A stretch of 21,294 nt of DNA from an uncultured Eubacteriales bacterium (GTDB lineage: Bacteria; Bacillota; Clostridia; Oscillospirales; Oscillospiraceae): assembly GCA_900556935.1 (NCBI GenBank), contig USQL01000037.1:1-21294 (forward strand), in the 5' to 3' direction. Positions 14,257-21,218 of this stretch are shown piece after piece. Under the pieces are notes generated by a model. The model saw nothing but the letters and a program-made list of their open reading frames with translations. It made no database searches and was not told the DNA's origin. The number at the start of each line of letters is the position of its first letter. Within the stretch, counting starts at the first letter, position 1. The position numbers and the translations under genes were made by a program.

Positions 14257-14286
14257 CAAAAATGCAAGAAATCTGTGCAAAAATGC
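14257..14286. repeat. Direct repeat pair CAAAAnTGC, 21-bp spacing (agrA promoter)
   Basis: CAAAAATGC starts at 14257 and again at 14278. The first copy lies within a longer palindrome TTCTTGCA-AAAA-TGCAAGAA (14251-14270). The pair ends 23 bp before the agrA -35 box. Confidence 0.65.
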
Positions 14287-14309
14287 TGGTTTTTCTACTC
14301 TTCGCAGAT

Positions 14310-14338
14310 TTGACGTTGGACTTCAATAATGATAAAAT
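14310..14338 (+). promoter_or_regulatory. agrA-agrC promoter
   Basis: TTGACG (14310-14315) and TAAAAT (14333-14338) are separated by 17 bp. The -10 box overlaps the left end of the terminator stem that follows. Confidence 0.75.
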
Positions 14339-14375
14339 AGGCTTACGATGTTTCGTCGCATCGTAAGCCTATTTT
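14334..14375 (+). terminator. Terminator after xre, overlapping the agrA promoter
   Basis: A 17-bp perfect stem (outer AAAATAGGCTTACGATG) with an 8-nt loop ends in TTTTTA. It would stop transcripts arriving from xre. A transcript starting from the agrA promoter begins inside the left arm (about 14345) and could form only about 6 bp, so it escapes. Confidence 0.8.
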
Positions 14376-14389
14376 TATGAGGTATCTAA

Positions 14390-15088
14390 ATGAAAATTTT
14401 GATTTGCGATGATGAACAGAGCTATCTGAACACGCTTAGAATTCACATTGAAGAATATATGAAAAATTACCATATTCCCTGCGCCATCACTGCGGTGGTA
14501 GACCCGCTTCGAATTGCCCAGGATGACACCGTATTTGACCTTGCCTTCCTGGATATCCAGATGCCGGGCGTGGATGGCATCACATTGGCAAAGGAGCTGC
14601 GGCAGCGCAATCCCAAGCTGGCACTGTTTTTTGTGACCAACTATGATTGCTACCAGGATGATGCCATGGACCTCCGGGCGTTTCGCTTTTTTGAAAAGCC
14701 CTTTAACGCTGATCGGCTGTATGCCGGACTTGACAAAGCTATGGAATATATTGACGGGGCCTATGTTGACCTTTTCCTTTCCGAAAATGCCGCTGTGCAG
14801 CGGGTGATTGCGGACGATGTTCTTTACGTGACTCGAGACGGCAGACGAGCGAGTGTCATCACGTTGGAGAAAGTGTATTCCACAGCTGACAAATATGATG
14901 ATCTCTGTGAGAAGCTGCCGCAGCTATTCTTCTACCCTGTCCATAAATCTTTTTTCGTCAATCTCCACTATGTAGACCGCTACACCTACACAGAACTGCT
15001 TCTTTCTGATGGAACCAAAATTCCTATTGCACCGAGGAGACAATCCGCGTTTCATAAATTCTGGTTTGAATATTTGCGGAGGAAATGA
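14390..15088 (+). CDS. agrA: AgrA-type response regulator (receiver + LytTR)
   Basis: This is a 232-residue protein. The receiver domain (1-125) has the acidic pocket CDDE at 6-9, phospho-acceptor Asp55 in LDIQMPG, Thr83 in VTNYD and Lys103 in FEKPF. The LytTR DNA-binding domain (about 135-232) includes DVLYVTRDGRRASVIT and FFYPVHKSFFVNLHYVD. Family members bind imperfect direct repeats about two helical turns apart and activate agr promoters. The ribosome binding site is GAGG, 7 nt before ATG. The stop codon lies 1 nt before the agrC start codon, so the pair is co-translated in the order agrA-agrC, reverse of staphylococci. Confidence 0.95.
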   Translation: MKILICDDEQSYLNTLRIHIEEYMKNYHIPCAITAVVDPLRIAQDDTVFDLAFLDIQMPGVDGITLAKELRQRNPKLALFFVTNYDCYQDDAMDLRAFRFFEKPFNADRLYAGLDKAMEYIDGAYVDLFLSENAAVQRVIADDVLYVTRDGRRASVITLEKVYSTADKYDDLCEKLPQLFFYPVHKSFFVNLHYVDRYTYTELLLSDGTKIPIAPRRQSAFHKFWFEYLRRK

Positions 15089-15089
15089 T

Positions 15090-16379
15090 ATGCTGAATCC
15101 GCTTTTTTCCTTATATGTGTACCTGATTGAAATGGTAATTTCCTACGTATTTTTTTCATCTTTCCGTAAACAGAAATTGACATCAGTGAAAACGATTACT
15201 TTTGGCGCAATTCTATTTTCCTTTGGTTCAACCATGAATATTTTCTTAAAGAACAACGGATTGGTTAACGCAATGGTTACACTAACCATCAACGCCGTTT
15301 TCGCCATGTTCTGCTTCGATTGCACGTTACAAAAGAGTTGTTTCTACGCAGCTGTTCTCGGAATGCTAAATACTGCTTTGGAAACTATTATTATTCCGAT
15401 AAGTTCCTTTGTTATTGGCGATAGCTTTTCAGGGTATAATGACAATTTGGGGCTGCTTATTTTTCAAACAATCACAATTAAAACACTCTATTTTCTCATC
15501 ATCCTTTTATTGATAAAGCTGATTCGACCAGGAGATACATCGAATGTCATTCCGTTGGAGTTTTTGGTATTCCCAGGTCTCACGACAGTGTGCCAGTTTA
15601 TATTTTGGTATATTTGTGCACGTTTAGATGCCAGATACGAAGTTCAATTTCTTCTTTCTATCTCCAGCGGCTGCCTATTTGCTGCAACCGTTCTACTTTT
15701 CTTTGCCTATTCACATCAGGTGAAAAAGGAACGCCAGACTATGCAAATCCAAAGTGAGCTGAATAGGCTTCAGACAGAGCAATCGTATTACCAAATTTTG
15801 GATCAGCAAAATCAGGAATTGATGATTTATGCCCACGATGCCAAAAAGCACCTCTCTGCAATTCAGGCATTGAATGAAGATCCGACTATCGATAGCTATG
15901 TGACGAAACTGTCTGAACAGCTAAGAGATTACTCCAAAAGCCGCAACAGCGGCAATAAGCTTTTGGATGTCATGCTACATAAGTATGACATTGACTGTAA
16001 AATGCGGGACATTACCTTTGAATACGATGTCAAGGTTTGCAATCTTTCCCGATTGGAGGACATTGATCTGGTTGCTATCCTCGGCAATCTGCTGGATAAT
16101 GCCGTCACCGCTTCGGAGCAGTCCACTGAAAAATATATTTCTCTGACCACTGTATATCGCAATCGTTACAGCGTCATTATTGTCAGCAACAGCTGTGATA
16201 CTCCCCCAAAACAATCTGGACACCACCTGATTTCCACAAAATCCGGAGCCGGTCTCCATGGCTTTGGCATGAAAAGCGTTGCCAAGTCCATTAAAAAATA
16301 TGACGGCGATTATGAATGGGAATATGATGAGGAGAGGCACTTGTTTACTGTTACTGTGATGGTTTCTGCTGCGGCGTAG
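15090..16379 (+). CDS. agrC: AgrC-type sensor histidine kinase
   Basis: This is a 429-residue membrane kinase. About six or seven hydrophobic segments occupy residues 5-208 (the peptide sensor). A linker helix follows, and then the HPK10-type phospho-acceptor motif AHDAKKHLSAI with His249. The ATP lid region has the N box LGNLLDNAVTA (Asn333, Asn337) and the G box SGAGLHGFGMKS. A GGAGG ribosome binding site overlapping the end of agrA fixes the ATG at 15090. It presumably reads the AgrD-derived cyclic peptide and phosphorylates the adjacent AgrA. The low GC content matches the rest of the island. Confidence 0.93.
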   Translation: MLNPLFSLYVYLIEMVISYVFFSSFRKQKLTSVKTITFGAILFSFGSTMNIFLKNNGLVNAMVTLTINAVFAMFCFDCTLQKSCFYAAVLGMLNTALETIIIPISSFVIGDSFSGYNDNLGLLIFQTITIKTLYFLIILLLIKLIRPGDTSNVIPLEFLVFPGLTTVCQFIFWYICARLDARYEVQFLLSISSGCLFAATVLLFFAYSHQVKKERQTMQIQSELNRLQTEQSYYQILDQQNQELMIYAHDAKKHLSAIQALNEDPTIDSYVTKLSEQLRDYSKSRNSGNKLLDVMLHKYDIDCKMRDITFEYDVKVCNLSRLEDIDLVAILGNLLDNAVTASEQSTEKYISLTTVYRNRYSVIIVSNSCDTPPKQSGHHLISTKSGAGLHGFGMKSVAKSIKKYDGDYEWEYDEERHLFTVTVMVSAAA

Positions 16380-16398
16380 GGAGAATAGACAGACCCTG

Positions 16399-16427
16399 TT
16401 GTTTTTTTGCCCAATCCGTGGTAAACT
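16399..16427 (+). promoter_or_regulatory. nadE promoter
   Basis: TTGTTT (16399-16404) and TAAACT (16422-16427) are separated by 17 bp. No agrC terminator is seen in the short gap, so some read-through into nadE is possible. Confidence 0.55.
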
Positions 16428-16459
16428 AAGAAAAAACAAAAGGACGGAGGAGTCCCACA

Positions 16460-18403
16460 ATGCTGGATTTTATTCGGATTGCCTGCGCGGTGCCCCCGGT
16501 GCGTGTGGCGGACCCCCGCAAAAACGCGGAGGACCACTGCGCCATGCTGAAAGCGGCGGATGAAAAGCAGGTGGATTTGCTGGTATTCCCGGAACTGAGC
16601 CTCACGGGCTATACCTGCCAGGACCTGTTCTTTCAGTCCACGCTTTATGATGGGGTTATGGCGGGCCTGGAGCGGATTCTGAACTGCTCCCGAGAGCACC
16701 CCAATGTCACCGCTGTGGTGGGCATGCCCCTGTTTCTGGATGCGGAAATGTACAATTGCGGGGCGGTTATTTCCGGCGGTGTTCTCCGCGGCCTGGTGCC
16801 CAAAACCTATATCCCCAATTACAATGAGTTCTACGAAAAGCGCTGGTTCGTTTCCGGGGCTGATTTGCGCCAGAATACGGCGGTTCTGCCCCTTCCCGGC
16901 GGGGCAATTCAGGCACCGATTTCCTCCAAGGGCGTGTTCCTTCTGGGGGATGGGACCAAGCTGGGCGTGGAGATTTGCGAAGACCTGTGGACCCCGGTCC
17001 CGCCGTCTTCTCTCCTATGCCTCAGCGGCGCGGAGGTCATTGTCAACCTGTCCGCTTCTAACGAGACCATCGGAAAGCGGGCCTACCGCCGGGAGCTTGT
17101 CAGGCAGCAGTCCGCCGGGACCACCTCTGTCTATGCCTACGCTTCTGCCGGAACAGGGGAGAGCACCCAGGACCTGATTTTTTCCGGCCAGTGCCTCATC
17201 GCCCAGAACGGAATTTTGCTGGGGGAGACGGAAGAGGCTATGGTTTCCGAAACACTGCTGATCCGGGACTGCGATTTGGGTCAGATTCGGGCGGACCGGA
17301 GAAGAAACAAAAGCTTTTTCGATAACGCGGCCATGCTGGCCCCTATGCTTTGCGACAACCTGATTTCTGTGGAGCAGCCGCCGCTTCGTTCTGACGGCAG
17401 CCTCTTTGCCGTTTCCAAGCTGCCCTTTGTCCCGGCTATCCAGACGGACCGATTTGCGCGCTGCATGGAGATTTTCCGGATGCAGGTGGCGGGGCTCAGG
17501 CACCGGCTGGAAACGGTAGGCTCCAAGGCGGTGGTTGGCATTTCCGGCGGCTTGGATTCCACCTTGGCGCTCCTGGTGGCGGTGGAGGCCATGCGGCAGC
17601 TGGGAAGACCGAGCAGCGATGTCTGCGGCGTGACCATGCCATGCTACGGTACCTCGGACAGGACCTACCGGAATTCCCTGACGCTGATGGAAAAGCTGGG
17701 GGTTTCCGTAAAGGAAGTCAATATCCGCCAGGCGGTGGACCTGCACTTTGGGAATATCGGCCACGATAAAACCATTCTCAATGGCACCTACGAAAATGCC
17801 CAGGCCCGGGAACGGACCCAGATTCTCATGGATTACGCCAGCGTGGTTGGCGGCATCGTCATCGGCACCGGCGACCTGAGTGAGCTGGCCCTGGGCTGGT
17901 GTACCTACAATGGGGACCATATGAGCATGTACGGGGTCAACGCCTCCATTCCCAAAACCCTGATCCGCTGGATGATCGCCGCCATTGCGGAAAGTGAGAG
18001 CTTTGCTTCCGCCCGGGAAGTTCTGGAGGATATTCTGGATACCCCCATTTCCCCGGAGCTGCTGCCCCCGGATGCATCGGGAAAAATCAGCCAGTACACG
18101 GAAGACCTGGTGGGCCCCTACGCCCTCCACGACTTTTTCCTCTACTATATGCTTCGCTTTGGCTTTACGCCCACAAAGATTTACACCCTGGCCTGTCGGG
18201 CATTCCGTGGGGATTTCGATAGGGGGACCATTAAAAAATGGATGAAGGCCTTCTATCGCCGCTTCTTCGCCCAGCAGTTCAAGCGCAGCTGCCTGCCGGA
18301 CGGCGTGAAAGTGGGTTCCGTCTGCCTCAGCCCCCGGGGCGACTGGCGGATGCCCAGCGACGCCAGCGGAAGAATCTGGCTGGAAGAGGTGGAAAGATTA
18401 TAA
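16460..18403 (+). CDS. nadE: Glutamine-dependent NAD+ synthetase
   Basis: This is a 647-residue two-domain enzyme for the last step of NAD+ synthesis (deamido-NAD to NAD). The N-terminal nitrilase-type glutaminase (1-280) has the Glu45 (FPELSLTG)-Lys115 (VPKTYIPN)-Cys173 (EICEDLW) triad. The C-terminal synthetase domain has the PP-loop SGGLDST (362-368) and the ATP/NaAD-binding segment GTGDLSELALGWCTYNGDHM. The length is as usual for the long glutamine-using form. An AGGACGGAGGAG ribosome binding site precedes the ATG. High GC returns here, marking the right edge of the AT-rich island. Confidence 0.97.
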   Translation: MLDFIRIACAVPPVRVADPRKNAEDHCAMLKAADEKQVDLLVFPELSLTGYTCQDLFFQSTLYDGVMAGLERILNCSREHPNVTAVVGMPLFLDAEMYNCGAVISGGVLRGLVPKTYIPNYNEFYEKRWFVSGADLRQNTAVLPLPGGAIQAPISSKGVFLLGDGTKLGVEICEDLWTPVPPSSLLCLSGAEVIVNLSASNETIGKRAYRRELVRQQSAGTTSVYAYASAGTGESTQDLIFSGQCLIAQNGILLGETEEAMVSETLLIRDCDLGQIRADRRRNKSFFDNAAMLAPMLCDNLISVEQPPLRSDGSLFAVSKLPFVPAIQTDRFARCMEIFRMQVAGLRHRLETVGSKAVVGISGGLDSTLALLVAVEAMRQLGRPSSDVCGVTMPCYGTSDRTYRNSLTLMEKLGVSVKEVNIRQAVDLHFGNIGHDKTILNGTYENAQARERTQILMDYASVVGGIVIGTGDLSELALGWCTYNGDHMSMYGVNASIPKTLIRWMIAAIAESESFASAREVLEDILDTPISPELLPPDASGKISQYTEDLVGPYALHDFFLYYMLRFGFTPTKIYTLACRAFRGDFDRGTIKKWMKAFYRRFFAQQFKRSCLPDGVKVGSVCLSPRGDWRMPSDASGRIWLEEVERL

Positions 18404-18410
18404 TGCCGCT

Positions 18411-18452
18411 GCCGGAGTACCGCGTGCAAAGCGATACTCCGGCGCTTTCTTT
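18411..18452 (+). terminator. nadE terminator
   Basis: The 9-bp stem GCCGGAGTA/TACTCCGGC has a 15-nt loop and is followed by GCTTTCTTT. It ends at the dpaB stop codon and so may also serve the convergent dpa genes. Confidence 0.75.
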
Positions 18453-19023
18453 ATGGTTTTCCCGGCAGTAAAACCGGCTGAAGCTGTCGGCTGCTCAGTG
18501 CCGCCTCCGCTGCGTCGGGAATCATAGAGAAGTCAGCCACCATGGACGTTGGCTTTTTCTCCCAGCTGTCCTGCCGGAAGGGGACAAAATAATAGTTTTT
18601 CCGGGCCAGAAGCTTTCCGATGTTTTCCGCGGCTCCCGCCAGGGCATCGTTGGTGGAAACCGCCAAAAGTACCGGGCGGGCGTTGCGCAGGTGGCTTTTT
18701 GCCGCCATGGTCACCGGGCCATCGGCGATGGAGTAAGCCAGCTTTGCCAAGGTGTTTCCGGTACAGGGAGCGATGATCAGCAGGTCCAAAAGCTTTTTGG
18801 GCCCGATGGGCTCCACTTCAGCAAGGGTTGTGAGGGCGGGGGTGCCGCAGATGCTTTCGGCCCTTGCCAGAAAATCCTTGGCAAGTCCAAAGCGGCTGTC
18901 GGTGGAGCCGGAAGCGGCTGAAAAGATGGGGATCACCCGGTGCCGCTTCGCCAGCTGCTCCAAAACGGGGAAAACCTTGGAATATGTACAAAAAGACCCG
19001 CAAAAGGCAAATCCAATATTCAT
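18451..19023 (-). CDS. dpaB: Dipicolinate synthase subunit B
   Basis: This is a 190-residue flavoprotein-like subunit (SpoVFB). With DpaA it makes dipicolinic acid, the Ca2+-chelating compound of the spore core, in the mother cell. Recognisable segments are MNIGFAFCGSFCTYSKVFPV, SAASGSTDSRFG, LLIIAPCTGNTLAKLAYSIA and DGPVTMAAKSHLRN. The start overlaps the dpaA stop by four bases (ATGA), so the subunits are translationally coupled. The same frame stays open far upstream through dpaA, but only this part has protein-like content, so the start at 19023 is well supported. Confidence 0.93.
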   Translation of the reverse strand: MNIGFAFCGSFCTYSKVFPVLEQLAKRHRVIPIFSAASGSTDSRFGLAKDFLARAESICGTPALTTLAEVEPIGPKKLLDLLIIAPCTGNTLAKLAYSIADGPVTMAAKSHLRNARPVLLAVSTNDALAGAAENIGKLLARKNYYFVPFRQDSWEKKPTSMVADFSMIPDAAEAALSSRQLQPVLLPGKP

Positions 19024-19751
19024 GTATGCCGCTCCTTCCAAAGGCGTGTCAATGTGTCCGCAATCAGCGCACCGGAGCTCTCCGGTGCCAGCAGACCGGG
19101 AAGTCCCCGGGCGGAAATAACTTGTGGGCCGGCCATCCCTGGGCTGGACGCAAGGTCCATCAGCACGCAGCTGCCCAGCACTGCTGTTTTCTCGCTTGAC
19201 AGCATGGGCGCGGGGGCGGTGTTGTAAATCAGGCGGAATTGGTTTAGGTTTGCCTCCTCCGGGGGAATCGGCAGCGCACGATATCCAAGCGCCCGGAGCA
19301 TGGCCCGGTCGGCTTCCTTCCGGGCGTAGACCCAGACCTCCGCGTCCAGTGCCCGCAGAAGCCTTGCAAGGCACTTCCCAATGCGGCCCCAGCCAAGAAT
19401 CAGCACAGGCATTCCGGAAAAGACGCAGCCAAGCCGCCCGGCTCCCAGCCGCAGAGCGCAGCGGGCGGTGATATCGGCGTTTTTGGCGGTGTAGTCCGCA
19501 TCGGTGAGTAAATCCAGGGTGGGGTGGTTTTCCCAGTTTCCAAGGTTTCCGCCGATTAAAACAGCACCCTCCGGCAGCTGAGGCAGCAGCTGGTCCGGAG
19601 TGATCAGCGGTGTGCGGAAGCTGGGAACGTCCAGAAAGACCCCTTGAATATCGTTTTCCGGCCTGTCTACCAGCGCAAACCCCGCTGTTTGCAGCCGTAA
19701 ACAGGCGATTTTGTGGGCAGGTGTGGAGCCCAAAGCCCATAGTTTCGGCAT
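19020..19751 (-). CDS. dpaA: Dipicolinate synthase subunit A
   Basis: This is a 243-residue Rossmann-fold reductase subunit (SpoVFA). The nucleotide-binding motif VLILGWGRIGKCLARLLRAL sits mid-protein. NADITARCALRLGA and LIYNTAPAPMLS match the family pattern. It is shorter than the Bacillus protein (just under 300 residues). The start at 19751 is chosen because AAAGGAGG lies 7 nt upstream; another ATG two codons earlier is too close to it. It heads a two-gene operon with dpaB. A sigma-K-like promoter is possible (19772-19799). Confidence 0.93.
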   Translation of the reverse strand: MPKLWALGSTPAHKIACLRLQTAGFALVDRPENDIQGVFLDVPSFRTPLITPDQLLPQLPEGAVLIGGNLGNWENHPTLDLLTDADYTAKNADITARCALRLGAGRLGCVFSGMPVLILGWGRIGKCLARLLRALDAEVWVYARKEADRAMLRALGYRALPIPPEEANLNQFRLIYNTAPAPMLSSEKTAVLGSCVLMDLASSPGMAGPQVISARGLPGLLAPESSGALIADTLTRLWKERHT

Positions 19752-19771
19752 GACCATTCCTCCTTTGGGCC

Positions 19772-19799
19772 AAAATATGCGGGAACGGTACACTAGGTG
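19772..19799 (-). promoter_or_regulatory. Candidate sporulation (sigma-K-type) promoter of dpaA
   Basis: On the minus strand CACC (19796-19799) is followed after 16 bp by CATATTTT (19772-19779). This fits the mother-cell sigma-K pattern mACm-N16-CATAnnnT. In Bacillus spoVF is sigma-K dependent. The start site would fall just before the ribosome binding site, which leaves a very short leader. Confidence 0.4.
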
Positions 19800-19800
19800 C

Positions 19801-19828
19801 TTGATTTTTTGCGGGGATTTCGTATAAT
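19801..19828 (+). promoter_or_regulatory. Promoter of the DUF4364 gene
   Basis: TTGATT (19801-19806) and TATAAT (19823-19828) are separated by 16 bp. Divergent from dpaA. Confidence 0.7.
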
Positions 19829-19848
19829 GATACCAAGAGGTGAAGCAA

Positions 19849-20391
19849 ATGCAGAGATTGGGATTTATTCATGATATGATGGATGTTAAGGTTCTGGTAC
19901 TGTTTGTGATGGCGCGGGTAAGCTACCCGGTAACCATCCAGCAGCTCTACGAGCTTTGCTTCCAGGACGAGTGCCTTAGCTATTTTGATATCTGTACGGC
20001 GGTGCCGGAGATGGTGGAAAGCGGCCATCTGCGGGAGCTGGAGGACCAGACCTATGAGATTACCGACAAGGGCCGTGCCGACGGCGCTTTGACGGAGGAC
20101 TCCGTGGCCTATACGGTCAAGTGCAAGGCGGAAAACGCGGTTTCGAAGTTCAACCGTGCCCAGCGGCGCTCCAGCTTCGTAAAAACCCAGGTGATTCCCA
20201 GAGAAAACGGGGACTTTTCCGTGATTATGGCTCTGGATGACGAGGTAGGCAACCTCATGACCCTGGAGCTTCTGGCCCCCAACCAGCGTCAGGCAGTACG
20301 CCTGAGCAAGCTCTTTGAGCAAAAGGCGGAAAACCTTTATAATCTGACCATGGCGGAGCTTTTGGATGAGGATGACAAGAATGGGGAGTGA
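19849..20391 (+). CDS. DUF4364 family protein
   Basis: This is a 180-residue soluble protein typical of Clostridia. The N-terminal 70 residues, with LGFIHDMMDVKVLVLFVMAR, then TIQQLYELCF and YFDICTAVPEMVESGHL, have the look of a winged-helix domain. The C-terminal half is a mixed alpha/beta region. Its function is unknown; a regulatory role is a guess from the winged helix. I start at ATG 19849, preceded by AGAGGTG; the GTG at 19840 overlaps that site. Assignment to DUF4364 is from memory of the family. Confidence 0.8.
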   Translation: MQRLGFIHDMMDVKVLVLFVMARVSYPVTIQQLYELCFQDECLSYFDICTAVPEMVESGHLRELEDQTYEITDKGRADGALTEDSVAYTVKCKAENAVSKFNRAQRRSSFVKTQVIPRENGDFSVIMALDDEVGNLMTLELLAPNQRQAVRLSKLFEQKAENLYNLTMAELLDEDDKNGE

Positions 20392-20394
20392 CCC

Positions 20395-20423
20395 TTGTCG
20401 AAATCGGTAAATCGTGGTATAGT
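20395..20423 (+). promoter_or_regulatory. hpf promoter
   Basis: TTGTCG (20395-20400) and TATAGT (20418-20423) are separated by 17 bp, in the short gap after the DUF4364 gene. Confidence 0.7.
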
Positions 20424-20468
20424 TTATGTACACCGGATGACCGGTTCTAACGAAAGGAGCTGCCGATT

Positions 20469-21005
20469 ATGAAGTTTCAGTACAGTGAAAAGAAAGTGAA
20501 GCTGCCGGAGAACGTCCATTCTTATGCCGAGAAAAAGGTTATGAAGCTGGCTCGGTATTTCGAGGATGACGCGGAGGCACTCATCGTATTTTCCGTAGAG
20601 AAGAATCAGAATAAGGCAGAGCTGACTGTCCACGGTGCCGGAACCTGGTTCCGTGCCAGTGAAAGCACTTCTGATATGTTTGCCTCCATCGATGCCGCTG
20701 TGGGGACGATTGAAGGCCAGATTCGCAAGAATAAGACCCGACTGGCTCGTCGCCTGCGTCAGGACGCGTTTACCCGCACGGTAGAGGAGACATCTTTTGT
20801 GCCGGAGCAGGAGGAAGAAAGCCTGGCAATCACCAAGGTGAAGCACTTCTATATGCGCCCCATGTCCAGAGAAGAGGCGGTCCTGCAGATGGAGCTTCTG
20901 AATCACGATTTCTTCGCCTTCCGGGATACGGATAATGGCGGGTCGTTTGCAATTGTGTATCGCCGGGATGACGGCGGATACGGACTTATCGATGATGCCG
21001 AATAA
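20469..21005 (+). CDS. hpf: Ribosome hibernation-promoting factor, long form
   Basis: This is a 178-residue protein that binds the 30S subunit and drives 100S dimer formation when growth slows. The N-terminal RaiA-type domain (1-100) contains YAEKKVMKLARYF and ASIDAAVGTIEGQIRKNKTR. The C-terminal dimerisation domain VKHFYMRPMSREEAVLQMEL, then LNHDFFAFRD, defines the long form used by Firmicutes. An AAAGGAG ribosome binding site precedes the ATG. It is monocistronic with its own promoter and terminator. Confidence 0.96.
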   Translation: MKFQYSEKKVKLPENVHSYAEKKVMKLARYFEDDAEALIVFSVEKNQNKAELTVHGAGTWFRASESTSDMFASIDAAVGTIEGQIRKNKTRLARRLRQDAFTRTVEETSFVPEQEEESLAITKVKHFYMRPMSREEAVLQMELLNHDFFAFRDTDNGGSFAIVYRRDDGGYGLIDDAE

Positions 21006-21018
21006 AGGAAACATAGGA

Positions 21019-21052
21019 CTCCGGGGCTCAAAAAGGGCCCCGGAGCTTTTTT
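21019..21052 (+). terminator. hpf terminator
   Basis: The 9-bp stem CTCCGGGGC/GCCCCGGAG is followed by CTTTTTT: a textbook intrinsic terminator 14 bp past the stop. Confidence 0.92.
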
Positions 21053-21096
21053 AAGAAAGCGGGATTGCTTTTCTTAAATTATTTTTAAGAAAGTGC

Positions 21097-21125
21097 TTGA
21101 CAAACAGCGTTGCCCATGGTAATAT
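21097..21125 (+). promoter_or_regulatory. First tandem promoter (probable rrn P1)
   Basis: TTGACA (21097-21102) and TAATAT (21120-21125) are separated by 17 bp. An AT-rich UP-element-like stretch (TTAAATTATTTTTAAGAAAG) directly precedes it. Confidence 0.75.
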
Positions 21126-21189
21126 ATGCAAGCTCTCATGGAGCACAACGTAAATGTGTCGAAATTTGAAAGAGAATGTAAAAAAGTTC

Positions 21190-21218
21190 TTGACAAATGG
21201 AAAACTCTGTGATAGTAT
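21190..21218 (+). promoter_or_regulatory. Second tandem promoter (probable rrn P2)
   Basis: TTGACA (21190-21195) and TAGTAT (21213-21218) are separated by 17 bp, 93 bp after the first promoter, with A/T tracts before it. Two perfect -35 boxes at this distance are typical of rRNA operons in Firmicutes. Confidence 0.78.

Noticed and set aside
17015..18130. 371-codon open frame antisense to nadE
   Set aside because: nadE has both catalytic sites on the plus strand; the antisense frame is a by-product of its codon bias.
18451..20433. 660-codon open frame on the minus strand
   Set aside because: Only the last 190 codons (dpaB) look like protein. The rest lies in another frame across dpaA and antisense to the DUF4364 gene, and has no recognisable content.
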